Part shown: piece by piece, positions 25,107 to 34,589 of the stretch
Position numbering within the stretch: the stretch's first letter is position 1
Layout: every line of letters begins with the position of its first letter
Assembly (NCBI RefSeq): GCF_004769405.1
Contig: NZ_RQES01000001.1
Coordinates: forward strand, 1-64,000
Reading direction: 5' to 3'
Source of the DNA: Leptospira selangorensis
GTDB taxonomy: Bacteria; Spirochaetota; Leptospiria; Leptospirales; Leptospiraceae
DNA length: 64,000 nt
Notes under the pieces: generated by a model
What the model was told of the DNA's origin: nothing
Databases searched by the model: none
What the model saw: only the letters and a program-made list of their open reading frames with translations
Program-made: the position numbers and the translations under genes

Positions 25107-26138
25107 TCATCTTTTATCAAAAAGATAATGGGAGACGATCCATTCTTCTCCGTTTTTGTATTTCCAAAGTTCTGCACATGCCATAAAGAAAGTTTTCCAA
25201 TAAACAAACCATTTCACTGCTTGTTCTTTGCCATAGGTTTCTTCTAAAATTTGTAAAATTTCTTTTTTATTTTTATACATATTGGAAAGCCAAGCTTCCG
25301 AAGTAAGAGCGTAATTATTTCCGTTTACAACCCATTGGTCGGAGATCTGAAAATCCTTTTGGAAATATAAAAACAGATCATGAGAAGGCATCTGCCCTCC
25401 CGTAAAAAAGTATTTTGCCATCCAATCAGTATCATCTACAATTTCAAAAGGATAAGCGAATTTTTTATGAGTGAATATATGTACGAAAAACTTTCCTTTC
25501 GGTTTTAGAAAAGTAGCCAACTTTTGAAATAGAACCTCATAGTTTTTCATATGCTCTAACATTTCGATAGAAATGATACGATCAAATTTAAGATTCGTTT
25601 TAAATACATTCATATCTGAAGTAATAATATTCAGGTTTTTTAAACCTCTTTTTTTAGCCTCAGAATCTATGAACTTTTTTTGGCTTTTGGAATTGGAAAC
25701 CCCTGTTACTTTGCATTTCGGATACTTCTCTGCTACATAGAGAGAAAGAGATCCCCAACCACAACCCAGGTCCAAAACATTCATTCCGTTTTCGAGTTCG
25801 GCCCTTTTACAAGTCAGATCCAACATCGCTCTTTCTGATTCGTCTATTCCAATATCGTGAGAAGTCCAGTAACCTGAGCTGTACTTCATATATTTTCCCA
25901 TCACCAATTTAAAAAAAGAAGAAGGTACCTCATAGTGCTGTTCATTTGCAGCCTTAGTATCAATTGCAATAGGAGATTGTTTTAAAGAATTTACATATTG
26001 GATCAGATGTTCCTGATTCTTTTCCAGATTGCCTTTGTCTTCCATACGAAGCCTAAGACGTAGAAGCTGGCGTATTCTGAATCGGATCAACCAATCCGGG
26101 AAAACATCTTTTTCCATTAGAGTATAGATCAGGCTCAT
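25107..26138 (-). CDS. CFA-synthase-like SAM methyltransferase
   Basis: A 343-residue protein of the cyclopropane fatty acid synthase superfamily, with SAM motif VLDLGCGWGSLSLYVA at about residue 120. It is the last gene of a six-gene operon that also carries a full CFA synthase. It lacks the longer N-terminal domain of that paralogue. It probably adds a methyl group to an unsaturated acyl chain or a related lipid. A role like the second methyltransferase of furan fatty-acid clusters is possible but not shown. Confidence 0.88.
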   Translation of the reverse strand: MSLIYTLMEKDVFPDWLIRFRIRQLLRLRLRMEDKGNLEKNQEHLIQYVNSLKQSPIAIDTKAANEQHYEVPSSFFKLVMGKYMKYSSGYWTSHDIGIDESERAMLDLTCKRAELENGMNVLDLGCGWGSLSLYVAEKYPKCKVTGVSNSKSQKKFIDSEAKKRGLKNLNIITSDMNVFKTNLKFDRIISIEMLEHMKNYEVLFQKLATFLKPKGKFFVHIFTHKKFAYPFEIVDDTDWMAKYFFTGGQMPSHDLFLYFQKDFQISDQWVVNGNNYALTSEAWLSNMYKNKKEILQILEETYGKEQAVKWFVYWKTFFMACAELWKYKNGEEWIVSHYLFDKR

Positions 26139-26168
26139 ATTTAAGTTTTCCTATATTTTAATATGGAT

Positions 26169-26960
26169 CTACTTTTTAGGAAACCAAGGGAAGAATGCAC
26201 TTGTCCTGGATTTGTATTCCAAGTACAGATTTCCTTTTGATTTTAATTGTCCGATCTCATTCAGGGGAATACCTGTGATCTTAGTTAGAAGAATAAACAT
26301 CACTAATGGAGAAATAAGGCCGATCCATCCCCAAGGAGAAGCAAGAGAGACCAAACCGAAAGAAATCCAGATCACCCATTCGAAAAAATAATTCGGATGC
26401 CTACTATATCTCCAGAGCCCAGCATCGCAAACTTTTCCTTTATTCGCAGGATCTAATTTGAATTCCGCTAATTGGAAATCCGCGACCGATTCTCCCCAAA
26501 GGCCAATTACAAATACGCAAAGACCTATCACTTCCAATGGATGCGTTTGGATAGAAGGATTCAGAGCAGGAAAAAGAAAAGGAAGACTTAAGATCGTTCC
26601 AAGAACTCCTTGGAACTGAAATACATTGGTGAAAAATTTTCGATCCACCTGATTCCCGTATTCTTTGCGAAATTCGGTATACCTTGCATCCTCATGTCCT
26701 GTTAGAACTCTTGTGGTAAATATAAAATAAGAAAGTCTCCATCCCCAAACCGTTGCCATAAAAGCAAAGATAGCCTTTCTTACCGAAAAAGCATCGCCTA
26801 ATAAAAAATATACGATCGCAACCGTGGAAATACAAAGTCCCCATCCCACATCTACGATCGAATAATTTTTAATCAATTTCCCGATCAACCAAAGTAGACT
26901 CATCAAAAAGAATATAACCACCCAAGCGCTGAACATTAAGGACACGGCTTTTTCGTACAT
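26169..26960 (-). CDS. DUF1295 / steroid-reductase-like membrane protein
   Basis: A 263-residue integral membrane protein with about six helices. The C-terminal GLWRYSRHPNYFFEW motif is the hallmark of the DUF1295, steroid 5-alpha reductase and isoprenylcysteine methyltransferase superfamily. In this operon it probably reduces or modifies fatty-acyl chains in the membrane. It starts 25 bases after the DUF2062 gene. Confidence 0.9.
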   Translation of the reverse strand: MYEKAVSLMFSAWVVIFFLMSLLWLIGKLIKNYSIVDVGWGLCISTVAIVYFLLGDAFSVRKAIFAFMATVWGWRLSYFIFTTRVLTGHEDARYTEFRKEYGNQVDRKFFTNVFQFQGVLGTILSLPFLFPALNPSIQTHPLEVIGLCVFVIGLWGESVADFQLAEFKLDPANKGKVCDAGLWRYSRHPNYFFEWVIWISFGLVSLASPWGWIGLISPLVMFILLTKITGIPLNEIGQLKSKGNLYLEYKSRTSAFFPWFPKK

Positions 26961-26985
26961 TAGAATGCTCCGATATACATGGATT

Positions 26986-27468
26986 TTATTTGCGGACGAT
27001 CTGGTTCGCTTTTTTGACCAGGATTAATAATAGAAAATAGGAAATCACCGCAGGAATAGGAACCATACAAGTCCAACCAAGAACGGCATATCCTGCAGTA
27101 TGTGAAAGACCTTCCCATACCCCCGAACTGTCTCCTTCTATAAGTTTATACGCCCAAGTCAGATCCAGTTCCTTACCCGACAAATGAGCACCTAATTTTA
27201 AAAAAGGAATAATTAGAAAAACTTGAAATGGATACATCGCGTAATTTGCGATCTGAATGGAGACCGGATTCAATCTTAATACAAAACCTAAGAAAGCGCA
27301 TAATGCCATTGTAGTCCCGATCAAAGGGAAAATACCGATTGCCCCGCCGATTGCCAAAGATAAAGCAATCTTTTCCGGACTGGTCCCTGTTTTTAATTCT
27401 TCTAGGATCCTTGCTTTAGTCTTAGCTAAAAAGGAAGGTTTCGATTCTTGGTCTTCTAATTTTGTCAC
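26986..27468 (-). CDS. DUF2062 membrane protein
   Basis: This 160-residue protein has about three hydrophobic helices with small-residue-rich segments (LAIGGAIGIFPLIGTTMALCAFLG), matching DUF2062. The family's biochemical role is unknown. It overlaps the end of the CFA synthase gene by four bases, so it is translationally coupled. It may support access of the enzymes to membrane lipids. Confidence 0.88.
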   Translation of the reverse strand: MTKLEDQESKPSFLAKTKARILEELKTGTSPEKIALSLAIGGAIGIFPLIGTTMALCAFLGFVLRLNPVSIQIANYAMYPFQVFLIIPFLKLGAHLSGKELDLTWAYKLIEGDSSGVWEGLSHTAGYAVLGWTCMVPIPAVISYFLLLILVKKANQIVRK

Positions 27469-28760
27469 TGGGAATTCAATCCGAGATTATTCGGCCTAGT
27501 ATATACTACCTGCACCACGCTGATATTTCTCATATGGAAGGCTGCAGCGCAATACGAAAAATAATATCTCCACTTGCGCAAAAAGGATTCATCATAGCCC
27601 ATACTTCTGATGGCAGGAAGATTTTCTTCGAATCCCTTATGCCAAGACATGAGAGTTTGATCGTAATATTTACCTATATCTTCCAATTCGTGTAAAAACA
27701 TATCACCGGTCTTATTGATCGCTTCGTTGATCCTTGCAATAGAAGGCAAAAGTGATCCAGGGAAAATATGTTTTTGTATAAAATCCACACCCTTTCTGAA
27801 AGATTCATATCTAGAATCCGGGCAAGTAATGATCTGGTGAGCCATGAGTCCGTCTTTTTTTAAAACCCTATGACACATCCGAAAGAAATCTTCGAAATAT
27901 TCGTGACCGACTGCTTCTAACATTTCTACAGTCACGATCTTATCGTAGGAGCCCTGCACTTTCCTGTAATCTTCCAGTCGGACTTCGATCTTATCTTCTA
28001 GACCCATATCGGAAATTTTTGCTTTTGCAAATTTGTATTGTTCTTCCGAGATCGTGTAAGAAGTCACTTTGCATCCATAATTTTTAGCGGCATAGGTAGA
28101 GAACGCACCCCAACCTGTTCCTATCTCCAAAAGATGATCGGAAGCCTTGAGTTTCAGTTTTTTGCATAAATTCTCTATCTTCGCAATCTGCGCTTCTTCC
28201 AAAGTTTTTGACTTATCGGCAAAATAAGCACAGGAGTAAGTCATCGTAGGATCTAAGAATTTTTTATAAAAATCATTTCCTAAATCGTAATGTTCTGAAA
28301 TATTCTTCTTACTTCCTCGAACTGAATTATTTCTGAACAAATGCAAAAGTCGATTTCCTAGATTCATTAACGTAAGATGAATGAAATTTTTGTTAGAACC
28401 ACTGACAGAAGGAGTACTTTCTATATTTAATAAGAACCAACATATGATCGCACGAATATCATCCGTGTCCCAGTCGCCGTCCATATAAGATTCTGCAAGC
28501 CCAAGATCACCGTACAATACCAGCTTTTTGAAAAACTTTCTGTCTTTCACTTGTAAGATCGCGTGATGAAACTCAGAAGGATCGGAAGAATTAGGATTTC
28601 CTAAATATCTTTGCCCTCCGTCCGGAAAAAGGATCCGTAAAGATCCCCTTTGCATTCCTGATAATGCGGAGAAGAAGATCCTTTCATAAAAACCTAAAGT
28701 TCCGATCTCGGAACCTGCACTTTCCAACGGTTCTACTTTTGCAATATTATCGCCTTCCAA
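27465..28760 (-). CDS. Cyclopropane-fatty-acyl-phospholipid synthase
   Basis: A 431-residue CFA synthase of full length. It has the N-terminal lipid-binding domain (about 1-140), the SEHYDLGNDFYKKFLD segment, the SAM motif LEIGTGWGAFSTYAA and the late EDIGKYYDQTL region typical of these enzymes. It adds a methylene group from SAM across an acyl double bond in phospholipids. It overlaps the DUF1365 gene by 14 bases. Many bacteria couple a FAD oxidoreductase, DUF1365 and CFA synthase in this order. Confidence 0.93.
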   Translation of the reverse strand: MEGDNIAKVEPLESAGSEIGTLGFYERIFFSALSGMQRGSLRILFPDGGQRYLGNPNSSDPSEFHHAILQVKDRKFFKKLVLYGDLGLAESYMDGDWDTDDIRAIICWFLLNIESTPSVSGSNKNFIHLTLMNLGNRLLHLFRNNSVRGSKKNISEHYDLGNDFYKKFLDPTMTYSCAYFADKSKTLEEAQIAKIENLCKKLKLKASDHLLEIGTGWGAFSTYAAKNYGCKVTSYTISEEQYKFAKAKISDMGLEDKIEVRLEDYRKVQGSYDKIVTVEMLEAVGHEYFEDFFRMCHRVLKKDGLMAHQIITCPDSRYESFRKGVDFIQKHIFPGSLLPSIARINEAINKTGDMFLHELEDIGKYYDQTLMSWHKGFEENLPAIRSMGYDESFLRKWRYYFSYCAAAFHMRNISVVQVVYTRPNNLGLNSQ

Positions 28761-29529
28761 GATGCAATCCTCTTTGTTTGTCTAATCCTTCATTCTTTCG
28801 AATGAAAGGAAGTTTTTTCAGGTAAAGAAGTAATGCCTGCCAATGGATAAGTCCGATCACTTTTAAGGTTACAAAAGGATATTTTACAAACATCCAGATT
28901 AGATTTAGATCAGTAAGATCCGAAACCTTTCCGGTATAAGTTGTCACCATGACCCTTTCTCCATTTTCGAAAGCGTCTATCCTTAAGTTTATCCTTCCGC
29001 CTTGGGGAGGATTTAAATGAAATTCAAACTCCGAGTCCAAACTGACAAATGGAGACACATAGAAGAACTTCCCTTCTTTCTTTTTAAATCCTTTTTGATC
29101 AAAGGATCCTTTTCCAAGGAAGAATAACTTCATTTCTCCGAATGTATTTCCAACCTCAGCAACGGCACATATTGGATTTCCGTCTTTGCCCTCGGCAAAA
29201 TAAAATGATACCGGATTAAAGACGTAGCCGAATACTCTTAGATTGGTGATTAGCGTTACCTTTTCTACCTTCTCTTTGACTCCTTCCTGTCTTAAGTACT
29301 CTAAAAAATTTTCTTTTATACCTTCTTTTCCGAAGTTTAAATGATCGGTATCCTTAAAAGAAAATACTCGAAATTTATTATTTCCAATCATCCATAAACG
29401 ATCGTTTACTAAATCAAGCTCGTCCAGATCCAGCTGGAATGTAAAGATCCCGTAATTGAACCTATTCGGTTTGGGGATTTTACGATCGTGCATTACCCTG
29501 GCTTCGACTATTTTGGAATTTAGTCCCAT
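28747..29529 (-). CDS. DUF1365 family protein
   Basis: This 260-residue protein matches DUF1365, including ARVMHDRKIPKPNRFNY at the start, LITNLRVFGYVFNPVSFYF and the later FYVSPFVSLDSEFEF. The family almost always sits next to CFA synthase and a FAD oxidoreductase and is linked to acyl-chain modification, but the exact reaction is unsettled. It overlaps both neighbours (10 and 14 bases). Confidence 0.92.
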   Translation of the reverse strand: MGLNSKIVEARVMHDRKIPKPNRFNYGIFTFQLDLDELDLVNDRLWMIGNNKFRVFSFKDTDHLNFGKEGIKENFLEYLRQEGVKEKVEKVTLITNLRVFGYVFNPVSFYFAEGKDGNPICAVAEVGNTFGEMKLFFLGKGSFDQKGFKKKEGKFFYVSPFVSLDSEFEFHLNPPQGGRINLRIDAFENGERVMVTTYTGKVSDLTDLNLIWMFVKYPFVTLKVIGLIHWQALLLYLKKLPFIRKNEGLDKQRGLHLGRR

Positions 29530-30839
29530 ACCTTCCTTCCAAGTAAGGTCTCTGATAATTCTTTAGCGGACCAAAAAGCATCCTCATGGAATCCATATCT
29601 AAAATAACTTCCGCAGAAATAGATAGGTCCCTTTCGATTCAGTTCGGATAATCTTCCTTGGGCTTTCAAAGAACCGACGTGAAAAAGAGGATGTTCATAT
29701 TGTATCCTTTTCAAGATTTTTTTAGGATCCACAAGCCCAGGATCTCCTATAGATAGAAAATAATCCTTTTTCTTTGACACTCCCTGCAAGCTGTTCATCC
29801 AATAAATCGTATGAGGTCGGATCTGACCTTGGATCCGGTCCATTCTATAATTCCAAGAAGACCAAGTAGATCTTGTATTCGGCATTACGGAATCATCCGT
29901 ATGTAAGGTCGCAATATTCTCCTGGTACTCAAACTGAGATAATAATTCTTTCTGCAAAGATGTCGGCTTTTTTAGAATAGATAAGGAACTGTCTGCATGG
30001 CAGGCAAGTACGACCTTATCGAATATTTCGGACTTCTTTCCTTTGATAATAAGTTTGGCCTTCCCAGTCGGAGTAGTTTCCACACCTAACACTTGTGAGT
30101 TGGTATGAAATCTGTCTTTATTGGATGAAAGTAATCTTTTAACATATTCGATAGAGCCACCGTCTACTGTGTACCATTGGTGCTGAGTGTTTAGTCCCAA
30201 AAATCCGTGATTTAAGAAGAAACGAACCAAGGAGTAAGCGGGAAACTCCAACATCAGATCTTCCGGAGTAGACCAAACCGCAGAACTCATTGGCACAAGA
30301 TAGTAAGTCAAAAGATCGTGATGATACCCTTCTTCTTTTATGTATCTCTGCAGAGAATATTCTTTATATTTTGGATCCTGTAATATCTTAGGAGACTCAT
30401 CATTGAAACGATTTATATTCAAGAGCAAACGTAAAAAACGAAAATTGAATATATTCTTTTTTTGAGCAAATAGACCGTTCAACCCCGAACCACAGAATTC
30501 CAGTTTATCCGGAACATGTTGCACACTGAATGACATACTGGTCTTTTTTGTAGGCACATTCAATTCTTCGAAAAAACGTTTTAAATTCGGATAAGTGACA
30601 TGATTGAATACTATAAATCCGGTATCTATCGGGACCTTTTTGTTTTCTTCCGGTACGAATACTGTGTTTGTATGACCTCCGACATAGTCAGCTTTTTCGA
30701 AAACGGTAATATCATAATGGTCCCTTAAAAAATAAGAGCAGCCCATTCCGGCAACGCCAGAACCTACGATTGCAAGTTTTTCCTTTTTTCGGTTAGAAGT
30801 CTTTGGGGACTTCTTCTTGAGGGGAGAATTCTTTTTCAA
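29520..30839 (-). CDS. FAD-dependent amine-oxidase-like oxidoreductase
   Basis: A 439-residue flavoprotein. The N-terminal Rossmann motif is VGSGVAGMGCSYFL with the acidic FEKADYVGGHTN end. It is the first gene of the six-gene lipid operon. Homologues beside CFA synthase are implicated in desaturating or oxidising the modified acyl chain, for example in furan fatty-acid pathways of alphaproteobacteria. A Lys/Ser/Pro-rich tail of about 17 residues precedes the Rossmann fold. Confidence 0.9.
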   Translation of the reverse strand: MKKNSPLKKKSPKTSNRKKEKLAIVGSGVAGMGCSYFLRDHYDITVFEKADYVGGHTNTVFVPEENKKVPIDTGFIVFNHVTYPNLKRFFEELNVPTKKTSMSFSVQHVPDKLEFCGSGLNGLFAQKKNIFNFRFLRLLLNINRFNDESPKILQDPKYKEYSLQRYIKEEGYHHDLLTYYLVPMSSAVWSTPEDLMLEFPAYSLVRFFLNHGFLGLNTQHQWYTVDGGSIEYVKRLLSSNKDRFHTNSQVLGVETTPTGKAKLIIKGKKSEIFDKVVLACHADSSLSILKKPTSLQKELLSQFEYQENIATLHTDDSVMPNTRSTWSSWNYRMDRIQGQIRPHTIYWMNSLQGVSKKKDYFLSIGDPGLVDPKKILKRIQYEHPLFHVGSLKAQGRLSELNRKGPIYFCGSYFRYGFHEDAFWSAKELSETLLGRKVWD

Positions 30840-31000
30840 AATCTTCCTTCTTCCTTTCTGGTTTTGTATTGTTGGAGTTCCTTCTTATAGATAGGTCTTA
30901 AGAAGGCTTTTCTATAGACTTGGCTTGTACCTTTTGGGTTTGGAAAAATTTTTCCAAAGCCCGGCCATTAAAAGAGAATTCGCAGTTTTAGTAAAACAAA

Positions 31001-31450
31001 TTAGGCGAATCCGAATGCGAGAGCCAGATATCTTAAGATCCTAAGTGAGAATACTACCAAGGCAAATATCCAAAACTTCTGGCGAAAGAAGCCGGAAAGC
31101 ACCGTGATTGGATCTCCTATAAATGGTAGAAAAGAAAACCCCAATACCCAATAGCCCCATCTGGACATTCTTTCTGCCCAGCCTGCATAGGTTTTGGATT
31201 CGAAGATCCTTGCTTCTATTTTTTTCCCGAACCAATAGCCCAATGAATAGTTGAATGCGCAGGCTGCACAGTTCCCGATCGAAGCCCAAATCACCGCCTC
31301 GCCTGGAGAAAGTCCGGACCAGATCGCCCCCATAAGTGCCGCCTCAGAACTGAAAGGTAGCAATGTAGCGGCTCCGAAAGAAACCAAGGTCAATCCAGGA
31401 CCTGCGTAGGCCTGTAGGAGTTCTGACAAAATTTTTGAAAGTTCCAACAA
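31001..31450 (-). CDS. YqaA/DedA-like small membrane protein
   Basis: A 149-residue protein of the SNARE-associated (VTT/DedA) family, YqaA branch. Hydrophobic helices and the motif FSSEAALMGAIWSG near the N-terminus, then GNCAACAFNYSLGYWFGKK and FLPFIGDPITVLSGFFR, match the family. These proteins are linked to lipid flipping and membrane homeostasis. It is a single gene on the minus strand; no partner is obvious. Confidence 0.88.
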   Translation of the reverse strand: MLELSKILSELLQAYAGPGLTLVSFGAATLLPFSSEAALMGAIWSGLSPGEAVIWASIGNCAACAFNYSLGYWFGKKIEARIFESKTYAGWAERMSRWGYWVLGFSFLPFIGDPITVLSGFFRQKFWIFALVVFSLRILRYLALAFGFA

Positions 31451-31560
31451 GCTCTCCCAGTCCTAGATTTTTTTCAGTATAAATCCAATTTCAAATGACC
31501 CCTTTGGGCTTTAGATCGGATATGTAATGTAAGACGATTTTAATACAAGAGCGCCTAACC

Positions 31561-32340
31561 TTGAAAAAAATAATATCCCTATTTGTAGTTTGTATTTCCT
31601 CCCTTCTTCCATTTTCTTTATTTGCAGAACCCTTTACCCTAATTGGAGAAGGCACTCAAATCTCACCTTTCACCGCAAAGATAGGAATCGGAGCAGGACA
31701 GGCAGAATACCAATACGGCCTTGCAGGAAGATCCGAAACGTATAGAGCTGGATTCGAATACAATCCAAGAAATTTCGGTTTCGAACTCGGAATCAATCGT
31801 AGCAGTTATTTTATCCCTCCGGATCGCTCTACGGAAGTATCTTCTGCGATGATACTTTCCGCTCCGACTTTCGATAATTTCGGATATTATTTTGCCGGAG
31901 CGGCAATGATCGATAAGATTACATTTTCCAAAACATTCTTAGACTTAGGACCCACATTCCATTTTCGTCCCGGATCTAAATTCGATCCATACATTGGAGC
32001 GGGATTTGGTATCGCAGACATAGGCGCAAAACAATCTACATTAAGAGCCTACGGTAAACTCGGTGTCCGGATGAATTTCGAGCGCAGCTTTTTATTTTTA
32101 GAATTGGAAGGAGCTTCTATCAATCGCCATTTCCTAGGAGAAAAGTATATCTACGGAGAAGGTTCCGGGATTTTCGGATTCGGTTATTATTTCGGATCCG
32201 CTTCCTCTTCCGATAACAAACAAGTGGCTCCTGTAAAACAAAAAGAAGAAGAGCCTGCACCTAAGCAAGAAGAGGTTAAAAAAGAAGATCCTAACCCTTC
32301 TAAAACGGAAGAAGTTCAGCCTACAGAAGATAAACCTTAA
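31561..32340 (+). CDS. Outer-membrane beta-barrel protein (paralogue A)
   Basis: A 259-residue secreted protein starting at TTG, with a signal peptide ending near LFA. The body alternates hydrophobic and polar residues as in an eight-stranded barrel and ends at GIFGFGYYFGS. A Lys/Glu/Pro-rich tail of about 50 residues follows. It is clearly a paralogue of the protein at 33893-34585: both contain FLD[LI]GPT[FL]HFRPG, FDPY and a NFER segment. Likely surface or outer-membrane location; ligand unknown. Confidence 0.82.
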   Translation: MKKIISLFVVCISSLLPFSLFAEPFTLIGEGTQISPFTAKIGIGAGQAEYQYGLAGRSETYRAGFEYNPRNFGFELGINRSSYFIPPDRSTEVSSAMILSAPTFDNFGYYFAGAAMIDKITFSKTFLDLGPTFHFRPGSKFDPYIGAGFGIADIGAKQSTLRAYGKLGVRMNFERSFLFLELEGASINRHFLGEKYIYGEGSGIFGFGYYFGSASSSDNKQVAPVKQKEEEPAPKQEEVKKEDPNPSKTEEVQPTEDKP

Positions 32341-32450
32341 GATAGATTTAGAATCCTTCTTATCTTTTATGGGGAAATGACTTAATTTTTCGTTTTACCT
32401 CGACAAAGACCTAAAAACAATACGAAGCAAGCGGTATCAGCCTGCTTCGT

Positions 32451-33707
32451 ATGGACATCTTTCAGTTTTCCTACCATTCTATCGGTTATATTTCAGGAAC
32501 AATTTTCACCGTTTTCCTAATAGCCTCTTTATTAAAATTAAAAAGTAAAACAAGACATGCCTGGATACTAATATCTTATCTATCGTTTGTTTTAGCTTTG
32601 AATTTCGGATTTCTAATCCGGACTTCTTTGTTCCTTCCTTCCCTATCCAAACCTGCTTGTTTCCTGATCGCGTTATATACTTCGTTTTCAAACCTAGGAC
32701 TTTTATATTTTATATATTCTTTTTTCGGTATAGATCGTAAAAAAGAATCCAGAATTACATTACTAACAATCTTCTCCGCGGGAATGTTCGGATTTTTATT
32801 CTATGTATTGAAGAATATTAACTCCGAAGTTTCTTATAACTTCAGCATCCAAATGTTCGAATTTCAGGATCCTGAGTCCACGGCCCCTATGGGCTCTATC
32901 CATTTTTTGACCTTTATTTGGATCTTGATCGTTATTCTAAGACGGAATATACATCTAAGAAGAGAACTTTCTCTCGAACAGGATACAAATTCAATAACCG
33001 AGAAAAAAAGAGAATTGAGAATGTCCCGTAATTTCGGACTGGCGATCTTACTTCATGCATTATTCTCTCTTACTTATACTTTTTACGGATGGGGTTATCT
33101 TTCCTTTTCTAATTTCCAACTTATACTAACTTCCGTCACGAGTTTACAGCTCTTCTTTTATACGGTTCTATATTTGAATTATTTTCCGGAACCTTCTTCT
33201 TTTATGATCAAGATACTGGGAGTTTCTTTAGCAACTGTGTTGATCCTATTTTGCGTAGTTGCTCGGATCAGCTTTGTACTGATCGAAAGTCATTATGATG
33301 AAACAAGAAAAACAGAAATAGAGAACCTAAGAGAAAATCTAAAATTGGGCAAAGATCATATTCTACCTAAGGATGTATTATATCTAATCTCCAGTTTAGA
33401 TCAAAACAACAATTCTCGTTCTGATTCTTCAGATGGAAACGATCCATCGCCTATTTCAAAAAGAATGTATAGAGTGCTTTCTCTTCCGGAAAACAAACCC
33501 GTATATATTATTTGGTACACATTCTATTCGGAAGGAAGGATCTATGAAATAGGTTATCCTTATGAATCTTATAGTAAGATGATCCATTCCATCGTTTCAG
33601 TCATCGCCTTAATCTTGATTTCTTCTTCTATCTTTTTGATCCTTTTACTTCCTTATTTGATCCGTAAAGGGTTAAGAGATTTGCAAACGGATCAAAAAAA
33701 GTTTTAA
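32451..33707 (+). CDS. Membrane sensor protein without an output domain
   Basis: A 418-residue protein. About seven helices in the first 250 residues form a 7TM sensor. A further helix (about 253-275), an extracytoplasmic segment of about 100 residues and a last helix (about 375-400) follow. The chain then stops at IRKGLRDLQTDQKKF. In Leptospira this architecture normally continues into a HAMP-like linker and a phosphatase, cyclase or kinase. Here nothing follows, and no output domain lies in any frame of the next 185 bases. It may be an intact decoy or partner, or a remnant of a truncated sensor. Confidence 0.78.
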   Translation: MDIFQFSYHSIGYISGTIFTVFLIASLLKLKSKTRHAWILISYLSFVLALNFGFLIRTSLFLPSLSKPACFLIALYTSFSNLGLLYFIYSFFGIDRKKESRITLLTIFSAGMFGFLFYVLKNINSEVSYNFSIQMFEFQDPESTAPMGSIHFLTFIWILIVILRRNIHLRRELSLEQDTNSITEKKRELRMSRNFGLAILLHALFSLTYTFYGWGYLSFSNFQLILTSVTSLQLFFYTVLYLNYFPEPSSFMIKILGVSLATVLILFCVVARISFVLIESHYDETRKTEIENLRENLKLGKDHILPKDVLYLISSLDQNNNSRSDSSDGNDPSPISKRMYRVLSLPENKPVYIIWYTFYSEGRIYEIGYPYESYSKMIHSIVSVIALILISSSIFLILLLPYLIRKGLRDLQTDQKKF

Positions 33708-33892
33708 CTTTTAATCCTTAAAATTTTCTAAACAGTAAGGGAACCGTTATCTCCATCGAGTCGGTCTACTTCTCGTGCGATATGAATTCGCAATAAGATT
33801 ATTCTGCACTTGCAAATAATTTTTTGTAGGGAACCTAGTTCTAACCCAAAAGGATCATATCCGTTTAACAAATATTAGGCGGTGACGATCAA

Positions 33893-34585
33893 ATGAAAAA
33901 TTTACTTTTAGGGATTGTTATCTGTATTCCAGCAATGCAGATCATGGCAAAGGATACTTCGACGGACGTAAGTCAAAACACATCTTGGACATTGAAGTTG
34001 GGAGCAGGAAGAGGAGAAGTCCGAAACGAAAATTACGATTACGGAACTAGTTCCGCATATCGTGTCTCTGCTGAGTATAATCCACGTTATTTCGGTTTGG
34101 AATTGGGGGCTACAAATGCGAATTACTCCATTAAAAAAATGGAAGAATTGGACAAAAATATCGCTCTGATCTTCTCGGAGGGACAACCCATTTCTTATTT
34201 TCAATATCTAAACTTCGGTAAAGCAACAGATAAGGGTGAGTTTGTGAAGATGAACTTCTTGGATATAGGTCCTACATTACATTTCCGCCCGGGCAAAACC
34301 TTTGATCCTTATGTTTCTATAGGCGTTGGGATAGGAAGTTCAGACGCTAAATCTTATCGCAGTTTCGGAAGATTAGGTCTAAGAGCGAATTTCGAGAGAG
34401 CGTTCGTATTTTTAGAGGCAGAAGCTTCTAATATTCATAGATATATTTCCGGAACAGATCTAGCCTATCAAGATTATAGTGCTTGGTTTGGGATAGGTTC
34501 TTATCTAGGAACAATCGAATCTAAAGATGGATCTCCAACAGATAGCGCGAGATCAGAGAAATTAGAAGCGTTCGCTTTCCGATAG
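33893..34585 (+). CDS. Outer-membrane beta-barrel protein (paralogue B)
   Basis: This 230-residue secreted protein has a signal peptide ending near IMA and an alternating beta-barrel body. It shares with 31561-32340 the segments FLDIGPTLHFRPG, FDPY and RANFERAF, and the closing AWFGIGSYLG. It lacks the long charged tail of paralogue A. The pair flanks the output-less sensor, suggesting local duplication around it. Confidence 0.82.
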   Translation: MKNLLLGIVICIPAMQIMAKDTSTDVSQNTSWTLKLGAGRGEVRNENYDYGTSSAYRVSAEYNPRYFGLELGATNANYSIKKMEELDKNIALIFSEGQPISYFQYLNFGKATDKGEFVKMNFLDIGPTLHFRPGKTFDPYVSIGVGIGSSDAKSYRSFGRLGLRANFERAFVFLEAEASNIHRYISGTDLAYQDYSAWFGIGSYLGTIESKDGSPTDSARSEKLEAFAFR

Positions 34586-34589
34586 GAAA

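Noticed and set aside
33708..33892. Missing output domain of the sensor continued after a frameshift
   Set aside because: No frame in this stretch encodes HAMP, phosphatase, cyclase or kinase sequence.
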